This document shows, piece by piece, positions 26,619 to 36,006 of a stretch of 64,000 nt of DNA (its first letter is position 1; every line of letters begins with the position of its first letter). The stretch spans positions 1 to 64,000 of the forward strand of contig JAPONQ010000017.1 of the NCBI GenBank assembly GCA_026713865.1. The letters are read 5' to 3'. This DNA comes from Chloroflexota bacterium. Its GTDB lineage: Bacteria > Chloroflexota > Dehalococcoidia > UBA2979. A program made the position numbers and the translations under genes. Below the pieces are notes generated by a model. The model searched no databases. It worked only from the letters and a program-made list of their open reading frames with translations, and had not been told where the DNA came from.

Positions 26619-27803
26619 TCAGTCGAGCGCCTTCAGCAGCATCGAGCAGTTCTGGACGCCCGCCCCGTTCGAGACGACGGCGATCCTGGCATCGGGAACC
26701 TGCCTCACGCCGGATCGCCCCATCAGTTGATCGGCCGCCTCGGCGACGAAGCCCATGCCGTGGACCCGCCCCTCCGACAGCATCCCGCCGTGCGGATTGA
26801 GCACGGGGCCGGGGCCACTGCTGCCGAGCTGCAGGGCGTCCCCGACCAGAACGTCCTTCGCCTCCCCGACATTGATGAAGCCCAGCGCCTCGAGCCAGTT
26901 GACGGTCAGGATCGTGAAACCGTCATAGAGACAGGCGACCTGCACATCCTCGGGCCTGATGCCCGTTCCTTCGGCCAGCTCCCACATCTCCCGGCTGCAA
27001 TAGGTGGCACCCATGTTGCTCATGTCATCCCAGAGCATCGTCTCGGTGCGCGGCCCCGTCTTCTGGGAGCCAGCGATGATCGAGACGGGTCGGTGCGGCA
27101 GGTGACGAGCCCGATCCGGGGTGGTGATCACGACCGCCGCGTATCCATCGACCGGGTAGTCGCAGTCGTAGAGACAGAATGGCTTGGAGATCCAGCGAGC
27201 ATTGAGATAATCGTCCATCGTCAGGGGCGATCGCGCGATCGCCCGCTCATTGTCCTGAGCGTGCTTGCGGGCGGTGAGGGCGATATGGCCGAAGGTCTCG
27301 CGGGGCGCGCCGTACTGCCAAATGTAGCGGCTCATCCAGTGCACGAAGGAGAAGCCGTTCCCCCCGAACGGTGCTGACCACTGGCCCTCCCCGCCGATCC
27401 GCGGCGGGCGAGGCATCCCGGCAAAGGGGTCTCGGCGCGAGCCGTTGCCACGGGGCTTCATGGCGCCCATCACCACCACGGCGTAGCTGGAGGCACCGTA
27501 CTCCACGGCCATCGCGGCCTCGATCATGCTGAAGGTCGCCGTCACCTGGGGCAGGCCCATCTGCCCGTACCAGCTGACGTTTGAGAGACCCAGAGACTCG
27601 CGCAACTGATAGCCGTTGAGCAGCCCCATCTCGTTGGTGGCGAGCCCGTCGATATCCACAGACGTCAGACCGGCGTCCCTGATGGCCGCCACACACGCAT
27701 CGGTTGCGAGCGTGGTGGCAGTCTTGCCGGAGTCGCGGGAGATCATGCTCCGTCCCACACCGACGATGCAGGCGTTCTTCTCGTCGCCGAGGTTCAGTTT
27801 CAT
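26619..27803 (-). CDS. Thiolase-like protein (SCP2/lipid-transfer type), nucleophilic Cys absent
   Basis: 394 residues of thiolase fold: CIVGVGRS at the start, ATDACVAAIRDAGLTSVDIDGLAT, and VACLYDGFTILTVNWLEALGF. The segment NPHGGMLSEGRVHGMGF holds the conserved His of the C-terminal half. Where degradative thiolases have the reactive Cys, the sequence is LPQVTATFSMIEAAMAVEYGA without Cys. This is usual for the acetyl-CoA-acetyltransferase-like family paired with DUF35 proteins, some of which act as retro-aldolases or lyases on sterol side chains. The DUF35 gene ends 7 nt upstream of its start, supporting a complex. Confidence 0.9.
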   Translation of the reverse strand: MKLNLGDEKNACIVGVGRSMISRDSGKTATTLATDACVAAIRDAGLTSVDIDGLATNEMGLLNGYQLRESLGLSNVSWYGQMGLPQVTATFSMIEAAMAVEYGASSYAVVVMGAMKPRGNGSRRDPFAGMPRPPRIGGEGQWSAPFGGNGFSFVHWMSRYIWQYGAPRETFGHIALTARKHAQDNERAIARSPLTMDDYLNARWISKPFCLYDCDYPVDGYAAVVITTPDRARHLPHRPVSIIAGSQKTGPRTETMLWDDMSNMGATYCSREMWELAEGTGIRPEDVQVACLYDGFTILTVNWLEALGFINVGEAKDVLVGDALQLGSSGPGPVLNPHGGMLSEGRVHGMGFVAEAADQLMGRSGVRQVPDARIAVVSNGAGVQNCSMLLKALD

Positions 27804-27810
27804 CTGAGCG

Positions 27811-28245
27811 CTACTCCTCGTCCCTGGCCATCGGCCGGAAGAGCGGGAGCGACGCCTCCAGCCTGCCGTCGGCCATGATGTCGCGGAACGTCACCTCGAC
27901 ACGCAGCCCGATCTCCAGCTGATCCTCGGCGCAGTCGACGATGTTGGTCATGACCCGCAACCCGGGCTGCTCGTCGAGTTCGACGAGCGAGACGTTGTAG
28001 GGCAGATCGAAGCCCGGCGCCGTCGGTATGCTGACGATCGTCACGGTATAAACCGTCCCCCTGCCGCTGACCCGGGCGCTGCCCACGTTGGTCGACCAGC
28101 ACTCCGGGCAACGCGACTTAGGAAGATGGATGTAGAAGCCACAGTCATCGCACCGCTTGAAGATCAGTTCGTGCCGCTTACAGCCCTCCCAGAAGTCGCG
28201 GCTATCGTCGTCCGGGATCGGGATCGGCCCCTCGTATTCATTCAC
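27811..28245 (-). CDS. DUF35 OB-fold/zinc-ribbon acyl-CoA-associated protein
   Basis: 144 residues. The N-terminal helices (DDDSRDFWEGCKRHELIFKRC) lead to a rubredoxin-like zinc ribbon, CDDCGFYIHLPKSRCPEC. The OB-fold follows (GRGTVYTVTIVSIPTAPGFDLPYNVSLVELDEQPGLRV). DUF35 proteins form complexes with the thiolase-like partner encoded directly downstream. The GTG at 28245 has GGGGGAG 6 nt upstream; a GTG two codons earlier overlaps that purine run. Confidence 0.92.
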   Translation of the reverse strand: MNEYEGPIPIPDDDSRDFWEGCKRHELIFKRCDDCGFYIHLPKSRCPECWSTNVGSARVSGRGTVYTVTIVSIPTAPGFDLPYNVSLVELDEQPGLRVMTNIVDCAEDQLEIGLRVEVTFRDIMADGRLEASLPLFRPMARDEE

Positions 28246-28318
28246 TGCCACTCCCCCTGCCCCGCTCGGCCGGCCGGCGCTCGACACCGGTCGACCGGCA
28301 GTGCCTGCACGGCGACCC

Positions 28319-29413
28319 CTACTCGAAGCTGATCACCGACCGACCGACGATCTGCCGGTCCTGAAGCAGTCGATGCATCTTGGGCGTGTCCTCAATCGGG
28401 AATCTCTCGGAGATGACGGCCTCGATGCGCCCCGCCTCCATCAGCCTCAGGGAGCGCAGCGTGTCGGCGTACATCCCGCCGGTACAGCCGGTGAGGACGG
28501 CCTCCCGCCAAAAAAGCCACGGGACCGGGAAGCGCGCGTACTCGTTGTTGATCTGGCCGACGAAGACGTAGCGGCCGTAGTAGGCGAGAGCGCGGAAGCC
28601 GCCGGCATTGAAGGTCGATCCGCCGACCGTGTCGATCACGTAGTCGGCCCCGTGTCCGTCGGTCAACTCCATCACCTGCTCGTGGAAGCGCCCGTCCGGG
28701 CTGCAGATGACGTCATCGGCGCCGTACTGTCTGAGGATCGGGACCTTGGACTCGGTCGTCGTCGACGCGATCACGCGGCCGCCCGTGAGCGCCGCCAGCT
28801 GGAGCGAGTGGATCCCCAGCCCGCCGCCAGCACCCAAAACCAGGATGTTGTCGTGGGACTTCGGCTCCTTCCCCTCGAGATAGATCCCGCGCAGCGGTGT
28901 TCCGATCGCGCAGCGGACGATCGAGGCCTCGGCGAAGCCCACGCCGTCCGGTATGCGCATCACCGAACGCTCAGGAGCGAGACAGAGCTCGGCGTACCCC
29001 TCGGAGACCATGGGGACCGAGTCGCTGCATCTCACCGCAAGCCCGGTCTGACAGTTGTCGCAGACACCGCAGTGGGAGCCGCCGCTGGGGGCCACTCGGT
29101 CCCCGACCCGGTGCCTCGTCACACCCGGCCCAACAGCACGCACGATTCCGGCCACCTCGTGTCCCAGGATCAGGCAGCGCCTCCGTACCCAGCTTCCGTT
29201 CTCCCGGACCTCGTGCTCGCGCGCATTGGCGAGGGCGATCGCGGAGCCCCCCCTCGTCATGGTCCCGTCGCGCTCCACCAGGTCGTGCCCGTCGATCGCC
29301 GAGGCCTTCACCTCGATCAGGACCTCTTCCGGACCAGGCGGCGGCGGATCCTTGATCTCCACGACCTTCAGGTTCTCCGGCGGTCCGGTCTCAAACAGCA
29401 CGCATGCCTTCAT
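28319..29413 (-). CDS. Zinc-type medium-chain alcohol dehydrogenase
   Basis: 364 residues of MDR fold. GHEVAGIVRAVG and GDRVAPSGGSHCGVCDNCQTGLAVRC carry the structural-zinc cysteines, and VLGAGGGLGIHSLQLA binds the nucleotide. The catalytic-zinc Cys expected in a C-G-x-D motif is not seen (the segment reads AIDGHDL), so activity as a classical zinc alcohol dehydrogenase is uncertain. Relatives include acryloyl-CoA reductase and 6-hydroxycyclohex-1-ene-1-carboxyl-CoA dehydrogenase, which would fit the cluster. The ATG at 29413 has GGGAGGG 5 nt upstream. Confidence 0.9.
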   Translation of the reverse strand: MKACVLFETGPPENLKVVEIKDPPPPGPEEVLIEVKASAIDGHDLVERDGTMTRGGSAIALANAREHEVRENGSWVRRRCLILGHEVAGIVRAVGPGVTRHRVGDRVAPSGGSHCGVCDNCQTGLAVRCSDSVPMVSEGYAELCLAPERSVMRIPDGVGFAEASIVRCAIGTPLRGIYLEGKEPKSHDNILVLGAGGGLGIHSLQLAALTGGRVIASTTTESKVPILRQYGADDVICSPDGRFHEQVMELTDGHGADYVIDTVGGSTFNAGGFRALAYYGRYVFVGQINNEYARFPVPWLFWREAVLTGCTGGMYADTLRSLRLMEAGRIEAVISERFPIEDTPKMHRLLQDRQIVGRSVISFE

Positions 29414-29467
29414 GGTTCCCTCCCCCTCCAACAGCGACCCCTCGACCGGAGCAGCCGGGTTGCCCGG

Positions 29468-30442
29468 TCAGTACAGATAGCAGGCAACCCAGTGCCCCGG
29501 TTCAAGCTCCTGGAAGACGGGGCGCACGTCCGAGCATTCCGGCATCGCGACCGGACAGCGCGGATGGAATCGGCACCCGGTGGGTGGATTCAGCGGACTC
29601 GGTACCTCGCCCCTGACCACCACACGCTCCGTCTTCGTGTCGGGGTCATAGGGCAGCGCGCTTGCGAGCAACGCCTGCGTGTAGGGGTGGAGGGGGTTTG
29701 AGTAGACGAGCTCCGCCGGGCCCATCTCGACGATCTGCCCGAGATACATCACCGCGATCGTCTCGCACATGTAGCGAACGACCCCGAGATCGTGCGCGAT
29801 CATGAACAGCGTCAGGTTGTAGCGCTGCTGAAGGTCCTTCAGCAGGTTCATGATCTGAGCGCGGATCGAAACGTCCAGTGCCGAGACAGGCTCGTCGAGC
29901 ACGAGGAACTTCGGCTCGCATGAGAGCGCCCGGGCGATCGCGACGCGCTGGCGCTGCCCGCCACTGAACTGGTGCGGGTAGCGGTAGAGGACGTTGCGAT
30001 TGAGCCCCACCCGCTCCAGCAGATCGGCGGCGAGTTCCTTGGCTCGATCCTTCCTCAGGCCCTGATTGATGATCGCCGGCTCGGTAATGATCTCCCAGAC
30101 CGGCATGCGCGGATTCAGGGACGAGTAGGGATCCTGAAAGACGGGCTGGACCGCCTTCCGGTAGTCGCGCAGCCCATCGCCATCAAGACGGCTGATGTCC
30201 TGTCCCTCGAACTCGATGACGCCCTCGGTGAGCGTCTCGATCAGCAGCAGCAGCCGTGAGAGCGTTGTCTTGCCGCAGCCCGATTCGCCGACGAGGCCGA
30301 AAGTGTCGCCCTGGTGGATCGTAAAATCGGTCCCATCCACCGCCTGAACGTGGCCGACCACCTTCCGCCGCACGACACCCGTCGTGACCGGGAAGTACTT
30401 CTTGAGCCCCCGCACCGCGAGCAGGGGGGGTGCCTCGTTCAT
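29468..30442 (-). CDS. Peptide/nickel-type ABC transporter ATP-binding protein (DppF/OppF-like)
   Basis: 324 residues: Walker [11 protein letters not shown]-loop [16 protein letters not shown], signature SGGQRQR, Walker B FLVLDEP and H-loop IAHDLG. The C-terminal oligopeptide/dipeptide extension includes [14 protein letters not shown], in which cysteines of relatives may bind an Fe-S cluster. It starts 3 nt after the stop of the partner ATPase gene. Together with 30446-33308 and 34276-36006 it makes a complete five-component importer. Confidence 0.95.
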   Translation of the reverse strand: MNEAPPLLAVRGLKKYFPVTTGVVRRKVVGHVQAVDGTDFTIHQGDTFGLVGESGCGKTTLSRLLLLIETLTEGVIEFEGQDISRLDGDGLRDYRKAVQPVFQDPYSSLNPRMPVWEIITEPAIINQGLRKDRAKELAADLLERVGLNRNVLYRYPHQFSGGQRQRVAIARALSCEPKFLVLDEPVSALDVSIRAQIMNLLKDLQQRYNLTLFMIAHDLGVVRYMCETIAVMYLGQIVEMGPAELVYSNPLHPYTQALLASALPYDPDTKTERVVVRGEVPSPLNPPTGCRFHPRCPVAMPECSDVRPVFQELEPGHWVACYLY

Positions 30443-30445
30443 GAG

Positions 30446-31444
30446 CTACCACCCTCCCGGGAAGAAGCAGGACGCGTGGTGACCGGAGCTGACGGGGGCA
30501 AACTCCGGATAGGCCTCGTGGCACTGCTGCTGCGCCTTGGGACACCTCGGAGCGAAGCGACAACCGGGCGGCATCTCGCGGGGGTCGGGGGGCTGGCCGT
30601 CGATGCTCTCCAGGCGCTCGACGCCCTCAAGCCTCGGCAAGCAGCGCAGCAGCGAGATCGTGTACGGGTGCGCCGGGTTGCGGAAGACCTCCCTGGTCGT
30701 GCCCGACTCAACGACGCGCCCCGCGTACATCACCGCCACCCGCTCGCACATCCGGGCGACGATGCCCATGTCGTGCGTGATGAAGACCAGGGCAACACCT
30801 GTCTGCTCCTGGACCTCCTTGAGGAGTTCGAGGTACTGGGCCTGGATCGTCACATCGAGGGCGGTTGTTGGCTCGTCGCAGATCAGCACCTGGGGCGTCG
30901 TGGAAATGCCGATGGCGCCCGCAATGCGCTGGCGCATGCCGCCGCTGAACTGGTCGGGATAGTCCCGGACGCGTCGCTCGGCGGCAGGGATGTTGACGAG
31001 CCGGAGCAATTGAAGCACGCGCCCAAGTAGCGACTTCCCGCGCACGCCCTCGTGGATCTTCATCGCCTCACCGACCTGGTAGCCGATCGTGAAGGTCGGA
31101 TTCAGGGCAGTCATCGGATCCTGCATGATCATGGAAATCTTCTTGCCGCGAATCGCGCGCATCTGGGAATTGCTGAGCTCGGTCAGCTCTTCACCGTCGA
31201 GCCTGACCGAACCCGAGGCGATCCGGCCCGTCGACGCGATCAGGCGCAGGATGCCCATCGCCGTGACCGACTTCCCGCAGCCGGACTCCCCGACGATGCC
31301 CAGAGACTCCCCCTCGTCGACGTAGAAGCTCACGCCGTCGACCGCGCGCGAGGGCCCGGTCTTCGTCTGGAACTCGACATGGAGATCGGTCACCTCCAGC
31401 AGATGGGAGGAGTCTGCGTTCGGGGACCGCGGCTCTTCTGACAA
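30446..31444 (-). CDS. Peptide/nickel-type ABC transporter ATP-binding protein (DppD/OppD-like)
   Basis: About 332 residues: LLEVTDLHVEFQTKTGP, Walker A GESGCGKS, Q-loop IMQDPMTALNP, signature SGGMRQR, Walker B LICDEP and H-loop ITHDMG. The C-terminal CRFAPRCPKAQQQC matches the partner protein. A TTG at 31444, with GGGAGGG about 6 nt upstream, is preferred. The longer open frame (to 31489) would overlap the permease gene by 35 nt. Confidence 0.94.
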   Translation of the reverse strand: MSEEPRSPNADSSHLLEVTDLHVEFQTKTGPSRAVDGVSFYVDEGESLGIVGESGCGKSVTAMGILRLIASTGRIASGSVRLDGEELTELSNSQMRAIRGKKISMIMQDPMTALNPTFTIGYQVGEAMKIHEGVRGKSLLGRVLQLLRLVNIPAAERRVRDYPDQFSGGMRQRIAGAIGISTTPQVLICDEPTTALDVTIQAQYLELLKEVQEQTGVALVFITHDMGIVARMCERVAVMYAGRVVESGTTREVFRNPAHPYTISLLRCLPRLEGVERLESIDGQPPDPREMPPGCRFAPRCPKAQQQCHEAYPEFAPVSSGHHASCFFPGGW

Positions 31445-31454
31445 CGCACCCTCC

Positions 31455-32345
31455 CTACAGCGTCTGGAGACGGGGGTCGAGACGGTCACGCAACCAGTCC
31501 CCCAGCGTGTTGGTCGCCAGGACGGTCGCGAAGATGGCGAACCCCGGAACGATCGAGAGCCACGGGGCCGATGTCAGCTGGGCGCGCCCCTCGGAGACCA
31601 TGCCCCCCCACGACGGGGCGGGCGGAGGAATGCCGACACCGAGGAAGCTGAGCGCCGCCTCGAAGAGGATGACCGTGCCGACCTGCAGCGTGGTGATGAC
31701 GAGCACAGTCGGGATCACGCCCGGCAAGATGTGCTTAATCATGATCCGCGTGTTCGACGATCCGGCGCAGCGGGCAAGCGTCACGAAGTCCTGCTGCTTC
31801 AGTGCCAGCACCTCCACCCGCACCTGGCGCGCCGTCGGAGGCCAGATAAAGAGCGTAATAATCAGGATCACGTTCAGGAAACTGGGGCCAAAGATCACCG
31901 CCATCAGGATCGCCAGGAGAAATGCCGGAAATGCGATCAGAATGTCGACGGTGCTCATGATCAGCGAATCCAGAATCCCCCCAAAGAACCCCGCCACCAA
32001 TCCCAGGCCGACGCCGATCAGCGTCTTGAACACCAGGATCACCAAGACAACCGAGACCGAGATGCGCGCACCGTAGATCACGCGACTCAACTGGTCCCGC
32101 CCGTGAATGTCCGTTCCGAGCGGGAAGCGTATCGTGCCGCCATCAAAAACCGGCGGCTCGAGGCTGTACTGCAGCTGCCCGTGCCGTTCGCTGTGCGGGG
32201 CGAGTAGTGGTGCGAACAGCGCGACCACGACCAGGCTGACCATTACCGCGAGCGAGAGCGCCGGCAGAATCGGCATCGCGAAACGCGACGGCGCGGCGAC
32301 CATCGTCGCCGGAGCCTTGACGAATTCGCTGTCCGTGGTCACCAA
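31455..32345 (-). CDS. Peptide/nickel-type ABC transporter permease (DppC/OppC-like)
   Basis: 296 residues with an N-terminal TM helix (SLAVMVSLVVVALFAPLLAP), the family segment PLGTDIHGRDQLSRVIYGARIS, and about five further TM helices. The EAA-type loop that contacts the ATPases reads about ALKQQDFVTLARCAGSSNTRIMIKHILPG. It is flanked by the second permease upstream and both ATPases downstream, all codirectional. Confidence 0.95.
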   Translation of the reverse strand: MVTTDSEFVKAPATMVAAPSRFAMPILPALSLAVMVSLVVVALFAPLLAPHSERHGQLQYSLEPPVFDGGTIRFPLGTDIHGRDQLSRVIYGARISVSVVLVILVFKTLIGVGLGLVAGFFGGILDSLIMSTVDILIAFPAFLLAILMAVIFGPSFLNVILIITLFIWPPTARQVRVEVLALKQQDFVTLARCAGSSNTRIMIKHILPGVIPTVLVITTLQVGTVILFEAALSFLGVGIPPPAPSWGGMVSEGRAQLTSAPWLSIVPGFAIFATVLATNTLGDWLRDRLDPRLQTL

Positions 32346-32393
32346 CAGGTCCTCTCAAGTGGTGAGACGTTGCGCATGTTCATCCTCAGACGA

Positions 32394-33308
32394 CTAGTGC
32401 TTGATCTTCGGATTGAGATAGACGTAGAGGATATCGACGAGCAAGTTCCCGAATATCACCCACGAGCTGAACAGTAAGATGATCGCCTGCACGAGCTGGA
32501 AGTCACGGTTATTGACTCCCTCGAGCACGAGCAGCCCGATACCCGGCCAGAAGAACACCGTCTCCACGATCACCGACCCGCGGATCAGGCCGAGAAAGAC
32601 GAGCGACGCAAAGGTCAGGATCGGTAGCGCGCCATTCTTGAAGGCGTGCTTCCACAGCACGCTCGTCTCACCGACCCCCTTGACGCGAGCGAGCCTGACG
32701 TAGTCGCTGCTGAGTACCTCTATCATGCTGGAGCGGGTGATCCGCATGAGGCCCGCCACCGGGCCCCAGCCGAGCGTGATCGCCGGCAGAACCAGGTGAC
32801 GCCACTCCCCGCGGCCACCAGACGGCAGCCAGTTCAGCCAGACGGCGAAGACGAGAACCAGCATGATCCCGAGCCAGAAGTTCGGCGCCGCCTGCCCCAT
32901 CACGGCCAGGAGGCGGGCACCAGCGTCGAGCGCCGAACCCCGGAACGCCGCCGAGTAGACTCCGATCGTCAGGCCCAGCAGCAGCGTGAACCCGTAGGCC
33001 GCGACGGCCAGCTCCAGCGTTGCCGGCAGCCTGGTCGAGACGAGTTCCGATACCGGGATCTGGTAGCGAAGCGAGGTCCCGAAGTCGCCTTGAGCGGCCT
33101 GCGATACCCAGCGCCAGTATTGCTCCGGGATGGGCCGATCGAGGAGCAGCAGTCTCCGCATCTCCAGGTACTGCTCGTGGGGCGCCTCATCGGAGATCAT
33201 CATGCGCGCGGGATCGCCGCTCAGCCGCACCGTGCCGAAGATCACGACGGTGATCACAAACATCGCGAAGATGGCATGGAGGATCCGCTGGGCGATAAAC
33301 CGGCCCAT
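32394..33308 (-). CDS. Peptide/nickel-type ABC transporter permease (DppB/OppB-like)
   Basis: 304 residues: the N-terminal AQRILHAIFAMFVITVVIF helix, then LGLDRPIPEQY-like LLLDRPIPEQYWRWV and about six TM helices. The EAA-type loop is VRLARVKGVGETSVLWKHAFKNG, followed by the C-terminal VYLNPKIKH typical of the DppB family. It starts 3 nt after the alpha/beta hydrolase stop. Confidence 0.95.
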   Translation of the reverse strand: MGRFIAQRILHAIFAMFVITVVIFGTVRLSGDPARMMISDEAPHEQYLEMRRLLLLDRPIPEQYWRWVSQAAQGDFGTSLRYQIPVSELVSTRLPATLELAVAAYGFTLLLGLTIGVYSAAFRGSALDAGARLLAVMGQAAPNFWLGIMLVLVFAVWLNWLPSGGRGEWRHLVLPAITLGWGPVAGLMRITRSSMIEVLSSDYVRLARVKGVGETSVLWKHAFKNGALPILTFASLVFLGLIRGSVIVETVFFWPGIGLLVLEGVNNRDFQLVQAIILLFSSWVIFGNLLVDILYVYLNPKIKH

Positions 33309-33311
33309 CGC

Positions 33312-34148
33312 TCAGCTGGCCAGGAACGCTCGAACGGCCCGCTCAAAGCGGACTGGCTGGTCAATCAGGATGCTGTGCCCGGCACCCGGGATCTCCTCGG
33401 CAGTAGCGCTCGGCATCACCGCGAGCATCCGCTCTATCGTCCCGCGGCCGAGGATATCGCTGTCCTCGCCACGCAGGATCAGGGTCGGGCATTTGATCCT
33501 GCCGCACGACTCCCAGAGAAGCGGGATCTCCCTGGCGCCGGCCGATCCGGTGATCCAGAGAAGTTCGGGGTCATGCCGCCAGACCAGCTTCTTCGCCCAA
33601 TTGATCCGGAGGCCATAGTCGATCGAACGCTCGACCTGCTGTGGTGGAGTATTGGGGTTCCGCAGCCGGAAGTACTCTCCGGCCTCTTCGCGGCTGCGAA
33701 ATGCCAGCGGGCGCTCGACACCAACGCCCGCCATCAGCGTCTTCGCACCGCTCCGTTCGACCTCCGGCCCGGAGTCGACCAATACCAGGTGCTTGAGTGA
33801 GGCGGAGTGCTCGGCCGCGTAGGGCATCGAATTGCGGCCGCCCAGGGAGGCCCCGACGAGATCGAACCGCCCGAACCCGAGTGCCCGCCGGAACCCCACG
33901 ATGTCGGAAGCGAACGCCGTGACCGGATACCCCTCGGGAGCATGCTCGCTCGCACCGTGACCACGCTGATCGAGGGCGAGCACACGGAAGTCGCCGCGAA
34001 CGTGCTCGGCAAAGTCGTCCCAAACGTGACAGTTACCGGAGATGCCGTGCAAGAGGAGCAGGACATCCTCGCTTGGCCCACCCCAGTCGAGGTAGTGGAG
34101 CCGGAGACCGTTCACCTCAACGAAACAGTCCGCTGGCGCGGCGACCAT
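33312..34148 (-). CDS. Alpha/beta hydrolase
   Basis: 278 residues with the oxyanion-hole motif LLHGISGNCHVWDDF, strand-turn DQRGHGAS, nucleophile elbow GASLGG (Ser near residue 112), acid near LRGEDSDI and catalytic His in GAGHSILIDQP. Lying inside the importer operon, between the binding-protein and permease genes, it probably hydrolyses an imported ester or lactone. That is inference from position only. Confidence 0.92.
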   Translation of the reverse strand: MVAAPADCFVEVNGLRLHYLDWGGPSEDVLLLLHGISGNCHVWDDFAEHVRGDFRVLALDQRGHGASEHAPEGYPVTAFASDIVGFRRALGFGRFDLVGASLGGRNSMPYAAEHSASLKHLVLVDSGPEVERSGAKTLMAGVGVERPLAFRSREEAGEYFRLRNPNTPPQQVERSIDYGLRINWAKKLVWRHDPELLWITGSAGAREIPLLWESCGRIKCPTLILRGEDSDILGRGTIERMLAVMPSATAEEIPGAGHSILIDQPVRFERAVRAFLAS

Positions 34149-34212
34149 CCGGCTCCCCTAGCCTCGTGTGCCTCTTCCGATGGCCTGTCTCTTCCCATGG
34201 CCGCGCCAGCAT

Positions 34213-34256
34213 GGAGTGATTGCCTGCGACGCTTCGCGCCGACAGGCAATCACTCC
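34213..34256 (-). promoter_or_regulatory. 14-bp perfect hairpin between binding-protein and hydrolase genes
   Basis: 34213-34226 and 34243-34256 are perfect inverted complements (GGAGTGATTGCCTG and its complement) around a 16-nt loop, 20 nt past the binding-protein stop. There is no T-run after it on the minus strand. It is more likely an RNA-stabilising or attenuating hairpin that raises binding-protein over permease expression than a simple terminator. Confidence 0.7.
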
Positions 34257-34275
34257 GAGCAGATCGCTCCGAGAA

Positions 34276-36006
34276 CTACTCCGGGTACACAAACTCAAGA
34301 TACGAGAGCGGGCCACGTCGTGGCGAGACCTGATCCCATGAGCCGACGTTCGGCCCCACACCCTGAGTCAGGTGGAGCGAGGCGATCGGGATCGTTGGGT
34401 ATGAACGGTAGATCTCGTTGCCCAGCTCACGCTCGAGCTGAATCTGCCGCTCGATATCCGTCTCCTTGTTGAGCTGCTCGCACAGGACATCGAAGTACGG
34501 GAGCTCCGTGTGCGTGAGCGTCGCGAAGGTCGGTCCACCGTGGAGGCACGCGTAGCGGGTCGGACGGACGATCGGGCCGCCCTCGAAGGACCACGTCCAG
34601 CCGCCCTCATCACCCGTCGTGCGGTCGAAGAGCATGCTCCGCAGGCCCGGTCGATAGTCAGCCTGGTTCCGGATGACGTTGCAGCCGAGGTTCGCTTCCC
34701 ACATCTGTGCCACGGCCTCGCCGATGTCCGGACCGTAGACCTGACCGTTGATCAGCCAGATCTTGATGTCGAAGCAATCGGGGTATCCCGCGTCCGCCAT
34801 GAGCTGCCTGGCCTGCTCGGGATCGTAGGGATCCGGCGTCCAATCATCATTCCACCACGGCATGCCGGGCCTGATGAAAGAGAAGCTCAGCACACCCGGT
34901 TCGCCGTAGCCGAACAGAATCTTGTCGACGATGGACTGGCGATCGACCGCGAGACTGAGCGCCCTGCGAACCTGGATCGACCGATCCGACATCGGATCCT
35001 CACCGGCCCACGGCAGCGACGGATCATAGTTCGGGCGAGTCGGGTAGAGACCGCCGAACGCGATAAACGGCTCGACGGCGTTCTGAGCGATTGCAATCCT
35101 GAGCCCGGCTGACTCGAGCTCGCTCACCAGTCGTGCCGGCACCTGCGCGATGTCGACCTCACCGGTGCGCAGCATCGCGACACGGGTCGAGTCATCCTGA
35201 ACGTTGAGGTAAACGATATCGGCGTATCCGGGGGTCACCCGGTAGTGGTCCTCGACCGCCCTGACCGTCATGCTCACGCCGGGCACCTGCGACACGAACT
35301 CGTACGGGCCCGCGTAGACCGGGTTGCGCGCGAACTCATCCTCGCCCACCTCCTCGAAGTAAGCCTTCGAGAACGGGCGCAACGTCCGTCCGCCGTCGTC
35401 GGGCGACATCACGCGGAAAACCTCGATCGGGTTCATCGGCTGCGGCTGGTGGATGGTGAGTGTGAGGTCATCCACGACCACGATGTTGTCCGGGTCCTTG
35501 CCGAAGAAGGTGGTGATGATCGACGTGTTGGCGTTGACCGACCCCTCCTTCAGGAACTCGGTCATGGTGAACTTGACATCGTCGGCGGTGACTTCGCCGT
35601 AGCCCTTGTGGAACTTGATGCCCGGCTTGATCTTGAAGACCCAGTCCACGCTTCCATCGGCGTTCTCGGTGCTGTCAAAGCTCTCAAGGATGGCGCCGTT
35701 GGTCGGCGTGTCGGTGTCCCAGTCCCACCAGACGAGCGGCTCGGCGATCACCGACAGAGCGGCCTCGCCGGTGGCCGTACGCAGCAGGAAGCGCTCGCTG
35801 CCAAACCCCGCGATGACCGTCAGCGTCCCCTCGGGCTCGCGGTCCGCTTCCGGGGCAGCCTGCGTCGCGGCAGCCTGCGTCGGTGCGGCGGTAGTCGCTG
35901 GAGCTTCGTCGTCGTCATCCCCGCAGGCGGCGGACACCGCCAGAAACGCTACGATCACGCCCCACAGCGCAGCGCGGCGTAACCCCGTTCCTAACCTCGC
36001 GCCCAT
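34276..36006 (-). CDS. ABC transporter substrate-binding lipoprotein (DppA/OppA-like)
   Basis: 576 residues. Signal MGARLGTGLRRAALWGVIVAFLAVSAAC with the lipidation Cys near residue 28, then an acidic CGDDDDE and an Ala/Thr/Gln-rich linker to about residue 60. The SBP_bac_5 domain follows, with ILESFDSTENADGSVDWVFKIKPGIKFHKG, VRRALSLAVDRQSIVDKILFG and the PYDPEQARQLMADAGY segment. It is the first gene of the importer unit. The ATG at 36006 is chosen because it opens the signal peptide. Confidence 0.93.
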   Translation of the reverse strand: MGARLGTGLRRAALWGVIVAFLAVSAACGDDDDEAPATTAAPTQAAATQAAPEADREPEGTLTVIAGFGSERFLLRTATGEAALSVIAEPLVWWDWDTDTPTNGAILESFDSTENADGSVDWVFKIKPGIKFHKGYGEVTADDVKFTMTEFLKEGSVNANTSIITTFFGKDPDNIVVVDDLTLTIHQPQPMNPIEVFRVMSPDDGGRTLRPFSKAYFEEVGEDEFARNPVYAGPYEFVSQVPGVSMTVRAVEDHYRVTPGYADIVYLNVQDDSTRVAMLRTGEVDIAQVPARLVSELESAGLRIAIAQNAVEPFIAFGGLYPTRPNYDPSLPWAGEDPMSDRSIQVRRALSLAVDRQSIVDKILFGYGEPGVLSFSFIRPGMPWWNDDWTPDPYDPEQARQLMADAGYPDCFDIKIWLINGQVYGPDIGEAVAQMWEANLGCNVIRNQADYRPGLRSMLFDRTTGDEGGWTWSFEGGPIVRPTRYACLHGGPTFATLTHTELPYFDVLCEQLNKETDIERQIQLERELGNEIYRSYPTIPIASLHLTQGVGPNVGSWDQVSPRRGPLSYLEFVYPE

